The notes: generated from the sequence alone by a model not told the origin. A stretch of 64,000 nt of DNA from Escallonia rubra (GCA_033065855.1 JAVXUO010000624.1:1-64000), one strand, 5' to 3'. Positions 44,940 to 56,510 are shown, counted from the stretch's first letter. Numbers and translations: made by a program.

Positions 44940-45309
44940 CTCCCTCCGTTCAACATGAATTGATCACATTATTTTGCATACAGATTAAGGATTTAAGTCA
45001 TATATTATGTGTTTATTGATTCTACCCTTAGAGAGATGAGGGAAAAAAAGTGGGTCACAAGAAAATAAGTTAGTAGAGTGTTAAATGTGGAGAGAGAAAT
45101 ATAATAAAAAAGTGTAAGAAAGTGGGTCAGGACAAAGAAAATGAGTTGGTGAAAAGTTAAATGTGAATAAAGAAATAGAATAAAAGACGTGTAAAAAGAG
45201 TAATATGTAAAAATACCTGCAGAAATTTTCAAATTTTGGAAAGTGAGCAATTATTGTTGGACGACAAAAATAAAATAAAATATGATCAATTTTTGTGGAA
45301 CGGATGGGG
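44940..45309. mobile_element. Stowaway-like MITE
   Basis: 370 bp, ends CTCCCTCCGTTC (left) and CCCCATCCGTTC (right, inverted), extending imperfectly through TGATCAC/TGATCAT. Flanked by TA (44938-44939 and 45310-45311), the Tc1/mariner-type target. AT-rich with no frame of its own. Confidence 0.8.
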
Positions 45310-46356
45310 TATTTGATTTCTTTTCACACTTTCTCATACCTTTTCATACTGGTTAATGCCAAACTAGTTTTTCTAATATCACATATTGTATATTACAAGT
45401 AATTACTTTTTGATCAAGTTGTACCCCAAAAGATTCACAAAATGTTTACTGTCACCAAGCAAACAAGGTTATGGCTTTTTGATCGTAAGGAAAGTACATT
45501 ACTTTTAGTATTTACTTTTCTTTTTTTGGTGCAAAGGAAAACTTTTAGTATTTACGTACACCTAACCCTAAGGGGTTGACATCGTGGTCAAGGAGGTTTG
45601 CTCGGTTCTTTGGTATTTAGGGTCATTTATACATATGAATGCATCAAGTAATGTGGAGGGTACGCCTTTTATATTGTCCAAAAAGGAAACTCGTCTTGAT
45701 TGACCCGCCCCCAGAAATGCCCGTTATCATGAAAACAAAAAAAAAGCATTAAGGTATACACCTAGGGTTGGAGTTTTGACTTTTCTTTCTTAAGCGGAGC
45801 TCCCCACGTATTGTACAATTTTAAAATCAATTAAATGGCTTGACCAGGCGTGATAGGTCTGTCTAGGGAAAAATAACAGGGGCAGTCTCCACAATTGCAC
45901 TGACATATTAACTAAACAAGAGTCTGATTTTACGAAAAAAACACATTGAGACTGGGAAGTTGAGTTTCCAAATGAATTCGCCCACCTCACCTTGTTTCTG
46001 CCTTCTACATGGTTGTTGCAGCAACTTCAACAAAATTACGACAATAATGGTAGCCGGTCAAGCTCTAATTCATTTGAACTATAATTAGCTTTTCGATCTT
46101 TTGAAAGATGATGGCAGAGAAAGAGAGAGGCTGAGAGGGGTTTGGGGGTGGGGGGGGTGGGTATGAACCGTGTCACGAGTATGCGTCGAATGCTTTAGTA
46201 AATTGGAGCATCAATATATATAAAAGATAAGACCAAATAATAAATGATTCGTCTCTGATCATAAATGACATTGTCACATTTTACGATCCAAAAGTATTTT
46301 TGATTCGATGCCTCGGGTAAGCACTCCACGTCAAAATTAGAGTGACTCTAACAACA

Positions 46357-46893
46357 TCATGTTCTCCTTATTTTATTATAACAACAACAACGATTTGCTG
46401 GTAGCACGCATGTCCCGCTCTCGTACCCCTTGTCTTCGCAAGATATATTGCACAGACCATCACCAAAGCCCGCATTGCAACCCTTGCTGCAGTCTTGCTT
46501 TTCAGGATCATTTAGTTCTGCGAGAAGGAAAATAACTCATTGAAAAAAAAGTTTGTTAAAGCGAAAATGTAAATGGCACCATAAAGGTTTTTTCTAAAGT
46601 TTGGTCGGACAAAGCGATCTCTAGCCTGGAGTACATCTTTAAAATTTCAAAACTAAAGCAACAAACTCCAAGGACAAAAAAAAAGTGTCAGAAAAGAGAA
46701 GATAAAGAGTATATACACGCTTCACACATTACTTGTTACATTGATGAAGATGTTGGCGTGCACAAAAGCGATTTATCATAGCCAAGTAACATTGAAGAAA
46801 AATAGAGATAGGTGAGTTACCATAGCTATAAGCCATTGATGCAAGACAGGCAAAGACAATAAGAAAAGCAATGAGTAATTTTCCAGAACCCAT
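46357..46893 (-). CDS. Defensin-like cysteine-rich secreted peptide, duplicate A
   Basis: Two exons: 46893-46821 (24 codons plus 1 base) and 46517-46357, with a 303-bp GT..AG intron (46820-46518). The intron in phase 1 near the end of the signal peptide is the usual DEFL gene structure. Product 77 aa: hydrophobic signal peptide (MGSGKLLIAFLIVFACLASM), then about 52 residues with eight Cys in the order C-x3-C-x8-C-x3-C-x9-C-x6-CCC and a gamma-core (GTCVLPANRC). Such peptides act outside the cell in defence or in pollen-pistil signalling; which applies is unknown. A TATA box lies about 40 bp upstream. Close match not recalled. Confidence 0.8.
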
Positions 46894-46924
46894 TTCTACG
46901 TATGCTGCTCATTTGGTTGGACAT

Positions 46925-46936
46925 GGTTTATATAGA
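46925..46936 (-). promoter_or_regulatory. TATA box of defensin-like gene A
   Basis: CTATATAAACC on the minus strand, about 35-45 bp upstream of the ATG, giving a very short 5' UTR. Conserved in duplicate B at about 54888-54898. Confidence 0.7.
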
Positions 46937-47699
46937 CCAGCAGAAGGAGGGACTGGAGGTTGGGGTAGTGTGTATCTCGTATAGGATTGTGAAAATCATA
47001 CATATTTGATTTCTGGTTCAATCTTTGAATCTTTTTGCGTGGGTTTGTTCCTCTTTTGTTTTTGAGTTTCCACTGGGTGAGCACACTGAATCGGTATTTT
47101 GCTGCCAGAGGGTAGATAGTGTCGCTAATGTTTCTTGCCGTGAGAAATTTACCTAGATGCGGCCCCACTCTAACAGCCAAATAGGAAGAGACTACAGCCT
47201 CTTAGGTCGTATTGCCTAGGGGCATTTATATAGAAACTTTCGATGATATTTTATAGGAGTATTTTACGGTTACTTATTAGAATTGACTATTAACTGTCGT
47301 TATCTATGGGGGCTGTAGCATCTCCTAGAATGTGCGTTACAGCTAAGATTTTCTCAATTAAGAATGTGTATTTTTCCAAATCTTAAAATGCTTTCGCATC
47401 ATTTTTTTCGCTAAAATGGTTTTTATGAAGATAGAAGATTGTTAGGAATTAATTCCGTTACAGTCAAACCTAATATAATCTAGATTAAATCAGGTTGATA
47501 GGTGTTTGACTTACATACAAAACTATTAAATCAACTTTCACAAGCTTAAAAATGATCTAATCATGTATATATACATATACTACACCATGAATAGCGACAT
47601 GCAGTAAATGCCCCGTCCAAGCCAATCATTTTAAACGAAGTTTTACCATAACATGCCCCTAATTTGTAGTATTTACAAACATATATATTTGCGCGCGTG

Positions 47700-47702
<3 letters not shown>

Positions 47703-47732
<30 letters not shown>

Positions 47733-47745
47733 TTATATATATTAG
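47703..47745. repeat. (TA)n tract, empty MULE site in duplicate A
   Basis: TA repeat with TTTATATT interruptions after GCGCGCGTGTG. The equivalent tract in duplicate B (55711-55736) is where MULE copy 2 begins. Confidence 0.85.
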
Positions 47746-48489
47746 ACGAAGTGTTGTGAATTAGGGGAGCGACAATTTTCTTTTTTATCCCTTTAATTTT
47801 GCGACACCTCATCATGTTTCTTTTTGTTTCCTTTTCCTCTTCAGCCCAAACTTATTAAAGTCACACGTGCATATTGACTCTTTAATAAAATGTATTATTG
47901 ATAAATTCATAAGTATTGTTGTCATAATTGTAATTTACCTTATAATAGTAGAAAGTCAATTCTACGTCTTCTAAAACTCTACCAAATCAATATATTAACA
48001 TATAGGGCTTGATTTTGACTATGAGCACTTCAAAAACACTTTAAGCAAACAAATTAAGCACTCAAAACATATTAAAATGGAAATCACTTATGAAAATCAA
48101 AACTTAGCAGGTCAGAAGTTAAAAGCCTTCTTTTCTTTGAAGAGAAGCAACATACAAAATGAATATGACTTAATTGTTGAATTAAAAAATACCAAAATGA
48201 TAGTATATCTCATAAATTGATTTCACTATACAACATTGAACTTTGAAGCACATAAGCCTTTTTAAATGTTCTTTTTCTTTTTTTACCGATCTTACTTATG
48301 CAACACGTCATCCTATTTGTTTTGGTATCCTTTTCTTCTTTTTACCCCAGTTTACTAACGCTTTACTATAATTTATTATTTACAAATTTGTAGGCATTAT
48401 TCTCCTAATTATTGTAAACCCTTTAAAACTAGGAAACCAATTCCATAATTTTTATCATATAACGTTGAACTTTCAAACACATGCAGAAT
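47746..48489. other. Unique AT-rich spacer between duplicates
   Basis: No gene seen. Two weakly similar halves (near 47790 and 48290, each with ACCTCATC/ACGTCATC followed by TTTTGTTTCCTTTTC) suggest an old internal duplication. Confidence 0.45.
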
Positions 48490-49593
48490 CTTTCAAAATT
48501 TGAAAACTGAGGAATTATTGTTGGACGACCCGAAAAAAGAAATAAGATCAATTTTTGTGGGACGGATGGGGTATTTGATTTCTTTTCACACTTTCTCATA
48601 CATTTTCATACTGGTTAACGCCAAACTAGTTTTTCTAATATCACATATTGTATATTACAAGTAATTACTTTTCGATCAAGTTGTACCCCAAAAGATTCAC
48701 AAAATGTTTACTGTCACCAAGCAAACAAGGTTATGGCTTTTTGATTGTTAGGAAAGTACACTACTTTTAGTATTTATGTACACCTAACCCTAAGGGGTTG
48801 ACACCGTGGTCAAGAAGGTTTGCTCCGTTCTTCGGTATTTAGGGTCATTTATACATATGAATGCATCAAGTAATGTGGAGGGTACGCCTTTTATATTGTC
48901 CAAAAAGGAGACTTCGTCTTGATTGACCCGCCCCAGAAATGCCCGTTATCATGAAAACAAAAGAAAGCATTAAGGTATACTTAGGGTTGGAGTTTTGACT
49001 TTTCTTTCTTAAGCGGAGCTCCCCACGTATTGTACAATTTTAACATCAATTAAATGGCTTGACCAGGCGTGATAGGTCTGTCTAGGGAAAAATAACAGGG
49101 GCAGTCTCCACAATCGCACATACATATCAACTAAGCAAGAGTCTGATTTTACGAAAAAACACTTTGAGACGGGGAAGTTTGTTTCCGAATCAATTCGCCC
49201 ACCTCACCTTGTTTCTCCCTTCTACATGGTTGTTGCAGATACTTCAACAAAATTACGACAATAATGGTAGTCGATCAAGCTCTAATTCATTTGAACTATA
49301 ATTAGCTTTTCGATATTTTGAAAGATAATAGCAGAGAAAGAGAGAGGGATTTTTATTTATTTATTTATTTTTTTGGGGGTGGTGGGGGGTATGAACTATG
49401 AACCGTGTCGCGAGTATGCGTTGGATGATTTAGTAGATTGGAGCATCAATATAAAAGATAAGACCAAATAATAAATGATTCGTCTCTGATTAGAAATGAC
49501 ATTGTCACATTTTACAATCCAAAATTAAGTGTTTTATTAAATTCATCGGGTAGCACCCCATGTCGAAATTAGAGTGACTCTACTCTTACAACA

Positions 49594-52500
49594 TCATGTT
49601 CTCCTTATTTTATTATAACAACAACAACGATTTGCTGGTAGCACGCATGTCCCGCGCTCGTACCCCTTTTCTTCGCAAGATATATTGCACAGACCATCAC
49701 CAAAGCCCGCAATGCAACCCTTGCTGCAGTCTTGCTTTTCAGGATCATTTAGTTCTGCGAGAAGGAAAATAACTCATTGAAAAAAAAAATTGTTAAAGCA
49801 AAAACATTAATGGCACCATAAAGGTTTTTCTATTACATAAAAGATATGCATATAGCTAGAAGTAGAGAAACAGAAATGAAAGATGAACAATATTTACTCA
49901 CACATCTACTTAGAACTTACAATCTATGCTCTTTATATAGAGCAAGGACTAACAGACAAATGCATAAAAATAGGAACCATAATCCACTAACTATTCAGCA
50001 CTAACCCACTACTGCACTAAGAGTTTAGCACTAACCCACTACTACACTAACAGTTTAGCACTAACCCACTAATCCACTAACAGTTTAGCACTAACCCACT
50101 ATTAACACATTTCTATTATTACTCCTATAAACTAGAAATGCAATCAACAAATAGGGACTTGATCAAATATAAGACCATCTGACTCAACAATCCCTCCCTT
50201 AAACTGAAAGTTCCCAAACATTCAGTTTAATTCCAACGTGCCAACACCAAGCAGCTTCCTTAGCTTCTGAAATGCAGCCTTCTTGAGGGGCTTAGTAAAG
50301 ATGTCAGCAACTTGATCTTCATTTCTGCAATAGATGAGATCAATAACTCCTTCCTTTGTGAGATCTCTTAAGAAGTGAACCTTTACATCTATATGCTTGC
50401 TTCTTCCATGTAGAACAGGATTTTTTGAAAGCTTTATTGCTGAACTGTTGTCACAATAAATTGTAGTAGCTTCCTCTTGCTTGAAGTGCAGCTCTTCAAG
50501 AATCTTCCTCAGCCAAATAGCTTGGCATGCACATGAAGTTGCAGCAACAAATTCAGCCTCAGTGGTTGATAAAGTGACTATTGGTTGCTTCTTTGATGAC
50601 CATGAAACAGCCCCAGAACCAAGCATAAAGGCATATCCTGATGTACTTTTCCGATCATCTATATCACCTGCATAATCACTGTCAGTAAAGCCAATCAAAT
50701 ATGATTTTTCTCCCTTCTTGTAGAGCAAACCAAAATCAATGGTTCCCTTCAAGTATCGAAATATCCTCTTGGCAGCTAGAAGATGCAACTCTGTAGGATT
50801 CTCCATGTATCTGCTAATGAGACTCACAGAATACATTATATCTGGCCTTGTTGTTGTTAAGTACATTAGACTTCCCACAATTTGCTTGTAGAGAGTGCTA
50901 TTGACCTGCTTTCCTCCTTGATCTTTACTTAGCTTTAGTCCAAACTCAGTTGGTGTGCTCACAGAATTACAATTCTTCATCTGAAATCTGTCTAAAATTT
51001 CTTGCACATACTTCTTTTGAGATATAAAAATCCCAGCAGCAGATTGCTTTACTTCAATACCAAGAAAATAGTGCATCATCCCAAGATCAGACATATCAAA
51101 TTCAACCATCATGGATCTCTTAAATTTGTCAAACATGGTACTATCATTTCCAGTGAAGATAAGATCATCTACGTATAAACACACAATGAGCATCTTTCCT
51201 CCATCACCAAGTTTAATGAAAAGTGTATGTTCATATGGACATTTTGTAAAACCTTCCTTTAGAAAATAAGCATCAATACGACTATACCAAGCCCTTGGAG
51301 CTTGTTTTAGTCCATATAATGCCTTTTTTAATTTATACACTTTATGCTCATCTCCAATCTTTACATAACCAGGAGGTTGATCAATAAATATATGTTCTTC
51401 CAAGTCTCCATGTAAGAAAGCCGATTTCACATCCAATTGGAAAATAGGCCATGAATTTTCGGTTGCAAATGCAATCACCAATCTAATTGTATCATGCCTT
51501 GCCACAGGAGCGAATACTTCTTTATAATCGACACCAAACTCTTGCTTATAGCCTTTAGCTACTAAGCGTGCCTTGTATTTTTCAACTTTTCCATTCTCCA
51601 GCAATTTTGTCTTGTACACCCACTTGACACCGATTGTTTTGTGACCTTCTGGAAGATTTGTCAACTCCCAAGTGTTGTTCCTTTTGATAGCTGCAATTTC
51701 ATCATCCATTGCGTTTTGCCATTTTGATTCTTTGACAGCTTGTTCAAAAGTGGTAGGATCACAATCTAAAAATAGAGCAAAATGAGTAAGTGGATCCTCA
51801 GACTGGTCAATTCATGTTACCTCATAATCTGACATCCATGTGGGTCTTCTCCTAGCACGGCGTGGTCGTTGTACATCATCAGCTACATCCATAGGCATGG
51901 TTTCAGTGTCTTGGGAAACATTTGGAGTGATTGCTGGCTCTTGTTCATTCTCCATTTGTGTGTCTTCATCATCTTTGGCCAAGCCTATAGCTGGAACATG
52001 TTGTTTAACACCATTCTCATTCCATGGCCAGGTTTGATCTTCATCAAAAACAACATCACGACTAATGACAATTTTCTTGGTGCTAGGATTGTAGAGCTTA
52101 TAGGCTTTTGACTGATCACTAACACCAATTTTTCTCCCTTGTCGTCTAGTTTTTTTTCTCTTCTTATCTGGAATATGGGCGTAAGGAATACACCCAAAAT
52201 TTTTGAAGTAATCTACCGCCGGTCTTCGTCCACTCCAAGCTTCCTCTGGTGTCATATTTCGAATAGCAAAGGTAGGACTTATGTTCAATATATGAATACT
52301 CCATTTAACTGCTTCAGGCCAGAAGGTTTTCAGAATGCCACTCCTCGTCAAAAGACTTCGCACCATATGATAATAATAGTGCGGTTTTTCCTCTCGCAAA
52401 CTCCATTTTGTTGAGGCATGTACGCTGCCTTTTGATTCCATGGATCTCACAAAAATTTATAAATTCATGTGAGTTGTATTCTCCACCATGATCAGTGCGA

Positions 52501-54861
52501 AGAATCTTTATCAGGCTTCCAACTTCTTTCTCAACATGCGCTTTATAGTTTTCGAAGGCTAAAAAAGCTTCAGACTTTTCTTGTAAAAAATAGACCCATG
52601 TTTTACGACTATAATCATCGATGAAGGTAATTATGTATCTTTTACCTCCATTAGAAGTTGGATTTATTTGCCGGCAAAGATCAGAATGCACAAGCTCTAA
52701 AGTTTTCTTTGCTCTCCATGCATTTCCTTTCGGAAAAGAGTTACGATGTTGTTTGCTCACAACACAATCTTCACATACGTCTATGGATGACACAAATTCT
52801 GGAAGGCGTTCCACCATATCTTTCTGTTGCAAGGTCTTCAATCCACCAAAACTAAGATGACCATAGCGAAAGTGCCATAACCATGCTGTATTTTTCTGTT
52901 TTGCAGCTAGACATGAATAGGTGATATGATGGAGATACAAATAGAACATCCTGTTTGCTGTCATCTTCACTTGAGCAATTAAGCCCAATTTTTCATCTTG
53001 AATTTGACAAACTCCATCCTTGATAGAAATCTCGTATCCCTTTTCTTGAAGCTGGCCAACACTAAGCAAGTTAGTTTTTAGATCTGGAACAAACAGAACA
53101 TTAGAGATAGAGTGAGAGTTCCCTTTAGTTTGAACAGTAACCCTTCCTTTTCCCATAACAGATACCGTAGAGTTATCACCAAACTTTACAGTATTTCGAA
53201 AAGATTCATCCAAACTAGAAAAAACTGATTTGTCTCCACACGTGGTTACTACAACCAGTATCCAAGTACCATAAATTCCTATGAGTTTTCTCATTGTTTT
53301 GACACACCATAAGAAGAGAAATTTCTTCTTCTTCCTTTTCTGCAAAGTTAGATTTTTCACTGCGATTTTTGTTTAAATTCGTTCGACACTCGGAGCGATA
53401 ATGCCCATACCTGTGGCAACGGTAATATTCAACCTTAGATTTGTCTACTGACCTTGGTTTGTGTCCGGTAGAATTCAGACCATCACATTTGTTCCAGTTT
53501 CCTTGAGAGGCAACACCTCTTGGATTTGTTGCTGCTGCTTGCAATGCTTGTTCTTCTGTCTTGTTGGGTTATTTTTTGCTCATGTACTAGCAACAAACTT
53601 TGCAATTCATCTATTGAAAGAGTATCAATATCTTTAGACTCTTCAATAGAACAAATCACAAGATTAAACTTTGATGTCATTGAACGGAGGATATTTTCAA
53701 CGATAGTGACATCCTCAAGCTTGTCCCCATGGATTCGCATCTTGTTCGCAATTGTTGTTGCTCTCGAGAAATATTCTGAAACTTACTCTCCGAAAATCAT
53801 TTGAAGAGCCTCAAATTCTCGACGAAGAGCTAGAAGCTGCACGTGCTTCGCCCTTGCGTTGCCTTGATACTTCTTTTTCATAGAGTCCCATATTTGCTTG
53901 GAAGTGTCCTTGCAAAGAATTGTTTCCAAGATTGAGCGATCAATTGCTTGAAAAAGGTAATTCTTTGCCTTCAAATCTTTGAGCTTGAGTGCATTTAGTT
54001 ATGTCCTCTGTGTCTCCGTCAACATAGTACAGGCTGCTGGTTCTGCTACGCCAGAATTTACCACCTGCCAATACTCCTTGGATCTCAAAAAGTTCTCCAT
54101 TAGCATGCTCCAATGGTCATAGTGACCATCAAAGCGAGGAATAGATGGTTGCACAAAGTTTTCAGAAGCCATGAATTAAATGCTTTCTGAAATGAAAGAA
54201 AGCAAAGAAAGTCTTGCTGCTACACTGTTTCTTTTTCACTTTTCCCTCTCGGTGGCTTTGGTACCACTATTACATAAAAGATATGCATATAGCTAGAAGT
54301 AGAGAAACAGAAATGAAAGATGAACAATATTTACTCACACATCTACTTAGAACTTACAATCTATGCTCTTTATATAGAGCAAGGACTAACAGAGAAATGC
54401 ATGAAAACAGGAACCATAATCCACTAACTATTCAGCACTAACCCACTAATCCACTAATAGTTTAGCACTAACCCACTATTAACACATTTCTATTATTACT
54501 CCTATAAACTAGAAATGCAATCAACAAATAGGGACTTGATCAAATATAAGACCATCTGACTCAACAGTTTGGTCGGACAAAGCGATCTCTAGCCTGGAGT
54601 ACATCTTTAAAATTTCAAAACTAAAGCAACAAACTCCAAGGACAAAAAAAAAGTGTCAGAAAATAGAAGATAAGAGTATATACACGCTTCACACATTACT
54701 TGTTACATTGATGAAGATGTGTGACCTGCGCAAAAGCGATTTATCATAGCCAAGTAACATTGAAGAAAAATAGAGATAGATGAGTTACCATAGCTATAAG
54801 CCATTGATGCAAGACAGGCAAAGACAATAAGAAAAGAAATGAGTAATTTTGCAGAACCCAT
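49594..54861 (-). CDS. Defensin-like peptide, duplicate B (Copia in its intron)
   Basis: Exon 1 54861-54789 and exon 2 49754-49594, same phases and lengths as duplicate A, open throughout; the product is again 77 aa with all eight Cys, the signal peptide and the gamma-core. The intron is 5034 bp instead of 303 because of a 4735-bp antisense-neutral insertion: Copia, in the same orientation as the gene. Splice sites are unchanged, so a normal mRNA is possible, but premature polyadenylation in the LTR is a risk. The exons differ from A at five bases (two in exon 1, three in exon 2), all changing the amino acid, none touching a Cys. Confidence 0.75.
49832..50189 (-). repeat. 3' LTR of Copia (358 bp)
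   Basis: On the minus strand starts TGTTGAGTCAGATGG and ends near TTATGTAATA. Holds four copies of a ~30-bp unit (CAGTTTAGCACTAACCCACTA); the other LTR has two, which accounts for the 59-bp length difference. A TATA-like CTATATAAAGAGC lies at about 49927-49940. Confidence 0.9.
50190..50206 (-). other. Polypurine tract of Copia
   Basis: AAGGGAGGGAT on the minus strand directly before the 3' LTR, the plus-strand priming site. Confidence 0.75.
50222..54172 (-). pseudogene. Copia gag-pol polyprotein, several stops and frameshifts
   Basis: Starts at 54172 (MASENFVQPSIPRFDGH). Gag follows, with a zinc knuckle near 53390-53430 whose first Cys is Tyr (YYRCHRYGHYRSEC), then the aspartic protease motif LDTGCSNH (about 53240-53270), integrase HHCC (GHLSFGG.. 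CEDCVVSKQH) and catalytic core (VHSDL, FIDDYSR, LRTDHGGEY; 52850-52470), RT (FAPVARHDTIRL, FQLDVKSAFLHGDL, YVDDLIFTGND; 51570-51130) and RNase H (FTDSDYAGD, STTEAEFVA, DNSSAIKL; 50690-50420). Breaks: stops near 53998, 53786 and 51811, frameshifts near 53490 and 52400. The RT-RNase H part is open over 495 codons. Confidence 0.9.
54256..54267 (-). other. Primer binding site of Copia
   Basis: TGGTACCAAAGC on the minus strand beside the 5' LTR, resembling the common tRNA-Met site TGGTATCAGAGC with two changes. Confidence 0.65.
54268..54566 (-). repeat. 5' LTR of Copia (299 bp)
   Basis: Nearly identical to 49832-50189 apart from two missing ~30-bp units and a few substitutions; the small number of other differences indicates a young insertion. 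Confidence 0.9.
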
Positions 54862-55710
54862 TTCTACGTATACTGCGTTGGACATGGTTTATATAGGCCA
54901 GCAGAAGGAGGGACAGGAGGTTGGGGTAGTGCGTATCTCGTATATGATTGTGAAAATCATATATATTTGATTTGTGGTTCAATCTTTGAATCTTTTGGCA
55001 TGGGTTTGTTCCTCTTTTGTTCTTGAGTTTCCACTGGGTGAGCACGCTGAATCGGTATTTTGCTGCCAGAGCGTAGATAGTGTCGCTAATGTTTCTTGCC
55101 GTGACAAATTTACCTAGATGCGGCCCCACTCTAACAGCCAAATAGGAAGAGACTACAACCTCCCCCAGTATGGCGATCATCTGTGGGTCGTATTGCCTAG
55201 GGGTATTTATATAAAAGCCTTGGACGATATTTTACAAGAGTATTTTACATTCACTAATTAGAATTGACTATTAATTGTCGTTATCTATGGGGGCTATAGC
55301 ATCTTGAAGAATGTGCGTTAATGGGGATGTAGCACCTCCTAGAATGTGCGTTATAACTAAGATTTTCTCAATTGAGAATGTGTATTTTTCCACATCTTAA
55401 AATGCTTTCACATCATTTTTCGCTAAAATGGTTTATATGAAGATAGAAGATTGTTAGGAATTGATTCCGCTATAGTCAAACCTAATATAATATTGATTAA
55501 ACCAAGTTGATAGGTGTTTGGCTTACTTACAAAACTATTAAATCAGCTTTCACAAGCTAAAAAATGATCTAATCACGGATATATACATATGTACTATACC
55601 AAGAATAGCGACATACAGTAAATGCCCCGTCCAAGCCAATCGCTTTAAACTAAGTTTTACCATAACATGCCCCTAATTTGGAGTATTTACAAACATATAT
55701 ACTTGCGCGT

Positions 55711-55736
55711 GTATATATATATATATATATATATAT
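55711..55736. repeat. (TA)n tract at the left tip of MULE copy 2
   Basis: Follows GCGCGTG as in duplicate A; the MULE tip GGGGCCCGATCC starts at 55737. Confidence 0.9.
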
Positions 55737-55779
55737 GGGGCCCGATCCACACCCACCGGTGGAGAAAAAAAATTTCTCC

Positions 55780-56031
55780 ACCCAACCGCATGTAAGAGAA
55801 GCGGTTGGGTACGATTTCTTTTTCTCGGGGGCCCCACCACAAAAAGCACTCCTTTTTTTTTTTTTTGCCCAACCGCATGTAAGAGAAGCGGTTGGGTATA
55901 ATTATTTTTTTGACGTGGGCCCACCACAAAAAACCACTCCACCCAACCGCTTCTCTTAGAAGCGGTTGGTAAGCACTTTTTTTTAAACAATTTTTTTTAA
56001 AAACCAACCGCATATAAGAGAAGCGGTTGGT
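55780..56031. repeat. Four AACCGC hairpins, copy 2
   Basis: CCAACCGC/GCGGTTGG inverted repeats near 55780, 55868, 55942 and 56003, separated by homopolymer runs. Copy 1 has five; one is lost here. Confidence 0.8.
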
Positions 56032-56117
56032 GGCTTTTTTTTGGGTGGCACCAAAAAAAAAAATTTCAGATTTTTTGGTTGGCAAAAAAAAAAAAAAAAA
56101 AAAAATTGGAGACAAGC

Positions 56118-56510
56118 CTGCCACGTGGCCTCCCCCGCGACTGCCACGTGGCCCAACCGCGTGAAGGGGCGCCGGTTGGGCGATGGCCCTGCCACGTGGC
56201 CTCCCCCGCGCCTGCCACGTGGCCCAACCGCGTGAAGGGACACCGGTTGGTGCGATGCCCTGCCACGTGGCCTCCCCCGCGCCTGCCACGTGGCCCAACC
56301 GCGTGAAGGGGCGCCGGTTGGTGCGATGCCCTGCCACGTGGCATCCACGCGCCTGCCACGTGGCCTCCACGCGCCTGCCACATGGCCCAACGCGGGAAGG
56401 TGCGCCGGTTGGTGCGATGGCCCTGCCACGTGGCCTCCCCCGCGCCTGCCACGTGGCCCAACCGTGAAGGGGCCCGCGGCTTGCCCTCTCCCCCTGCCAC
56501 GTGGCCCCCC
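56118..56510. repeat. G-box array, copy 2 (11 CCACGTGGC plus one CCACATGGC)
   Basis: Palindromes near 56120, 56144, 56190, 56213, 56263, 56287, 56334, 56356, 56425, 56449 and 56499, and a C-to-T variant near 56378. An extra GCCTCCACGCGCCTGCCACG segment at 56340-56385 shows recent unit shuffling relative to copy 1. Confidence 0.85.

Larger units (their letters stand above)
45222..47745. repeat. Segmental duplicate A (intact defensin-like locus)
   Basis: Matches 48490-49831 plus 54567-55736 almost throughout, from inside the Stowaway-like MITE to the (TA)n tract at 47703-47745. It contains no Copia and no MULE, so it shows both empty sites. Confidence 0.88.
49832..54566 (-). mobile_element. 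Copia LTR retrotransposon in a defensin-like gene intron
   Basis: 4735 bp on the minus strand. LTRs 54268-54566 (5') and 49832-50189 (3'), primer site beside the 5' LTR, polypurine tract beside the 3' LTR, and gag-protease-integrase-RT-RNase H order typical of Copia. Boundaries are fixed by comparison with duplicate A. No 5-bp target duplication: the left flank ends TTTTTC, the right starts GTTTGG, and about four bases (TAAA) of the duplicate A sequence are missing. The coding region has several breaks, so it is not autonomous. Confidence 0.92.
48490..55736. repeat. Segmental duplicate B (with Copia insertion)
   Basis: Corresponds to 45222-47745. The left end has only the last ~80 bp of the Stowaway-like MITE; the right end is the (TA)n tract in which MULE copy 2 starts. 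Between 55130 and 55330 it has ~30 bp and ~40 bp segments absent from A. Confidence 0.88.

Noticed and set aside
46896-47180. Minus-strand frame upstream of defensin-like gene A, extended in B (54794-55180)
   Set aside because: Conserved only because the segment is duplicated. It overlaps the TATA box and start region of the defensin-like gene, and its product is not recognised. It would deserve another look if transcripts were found.
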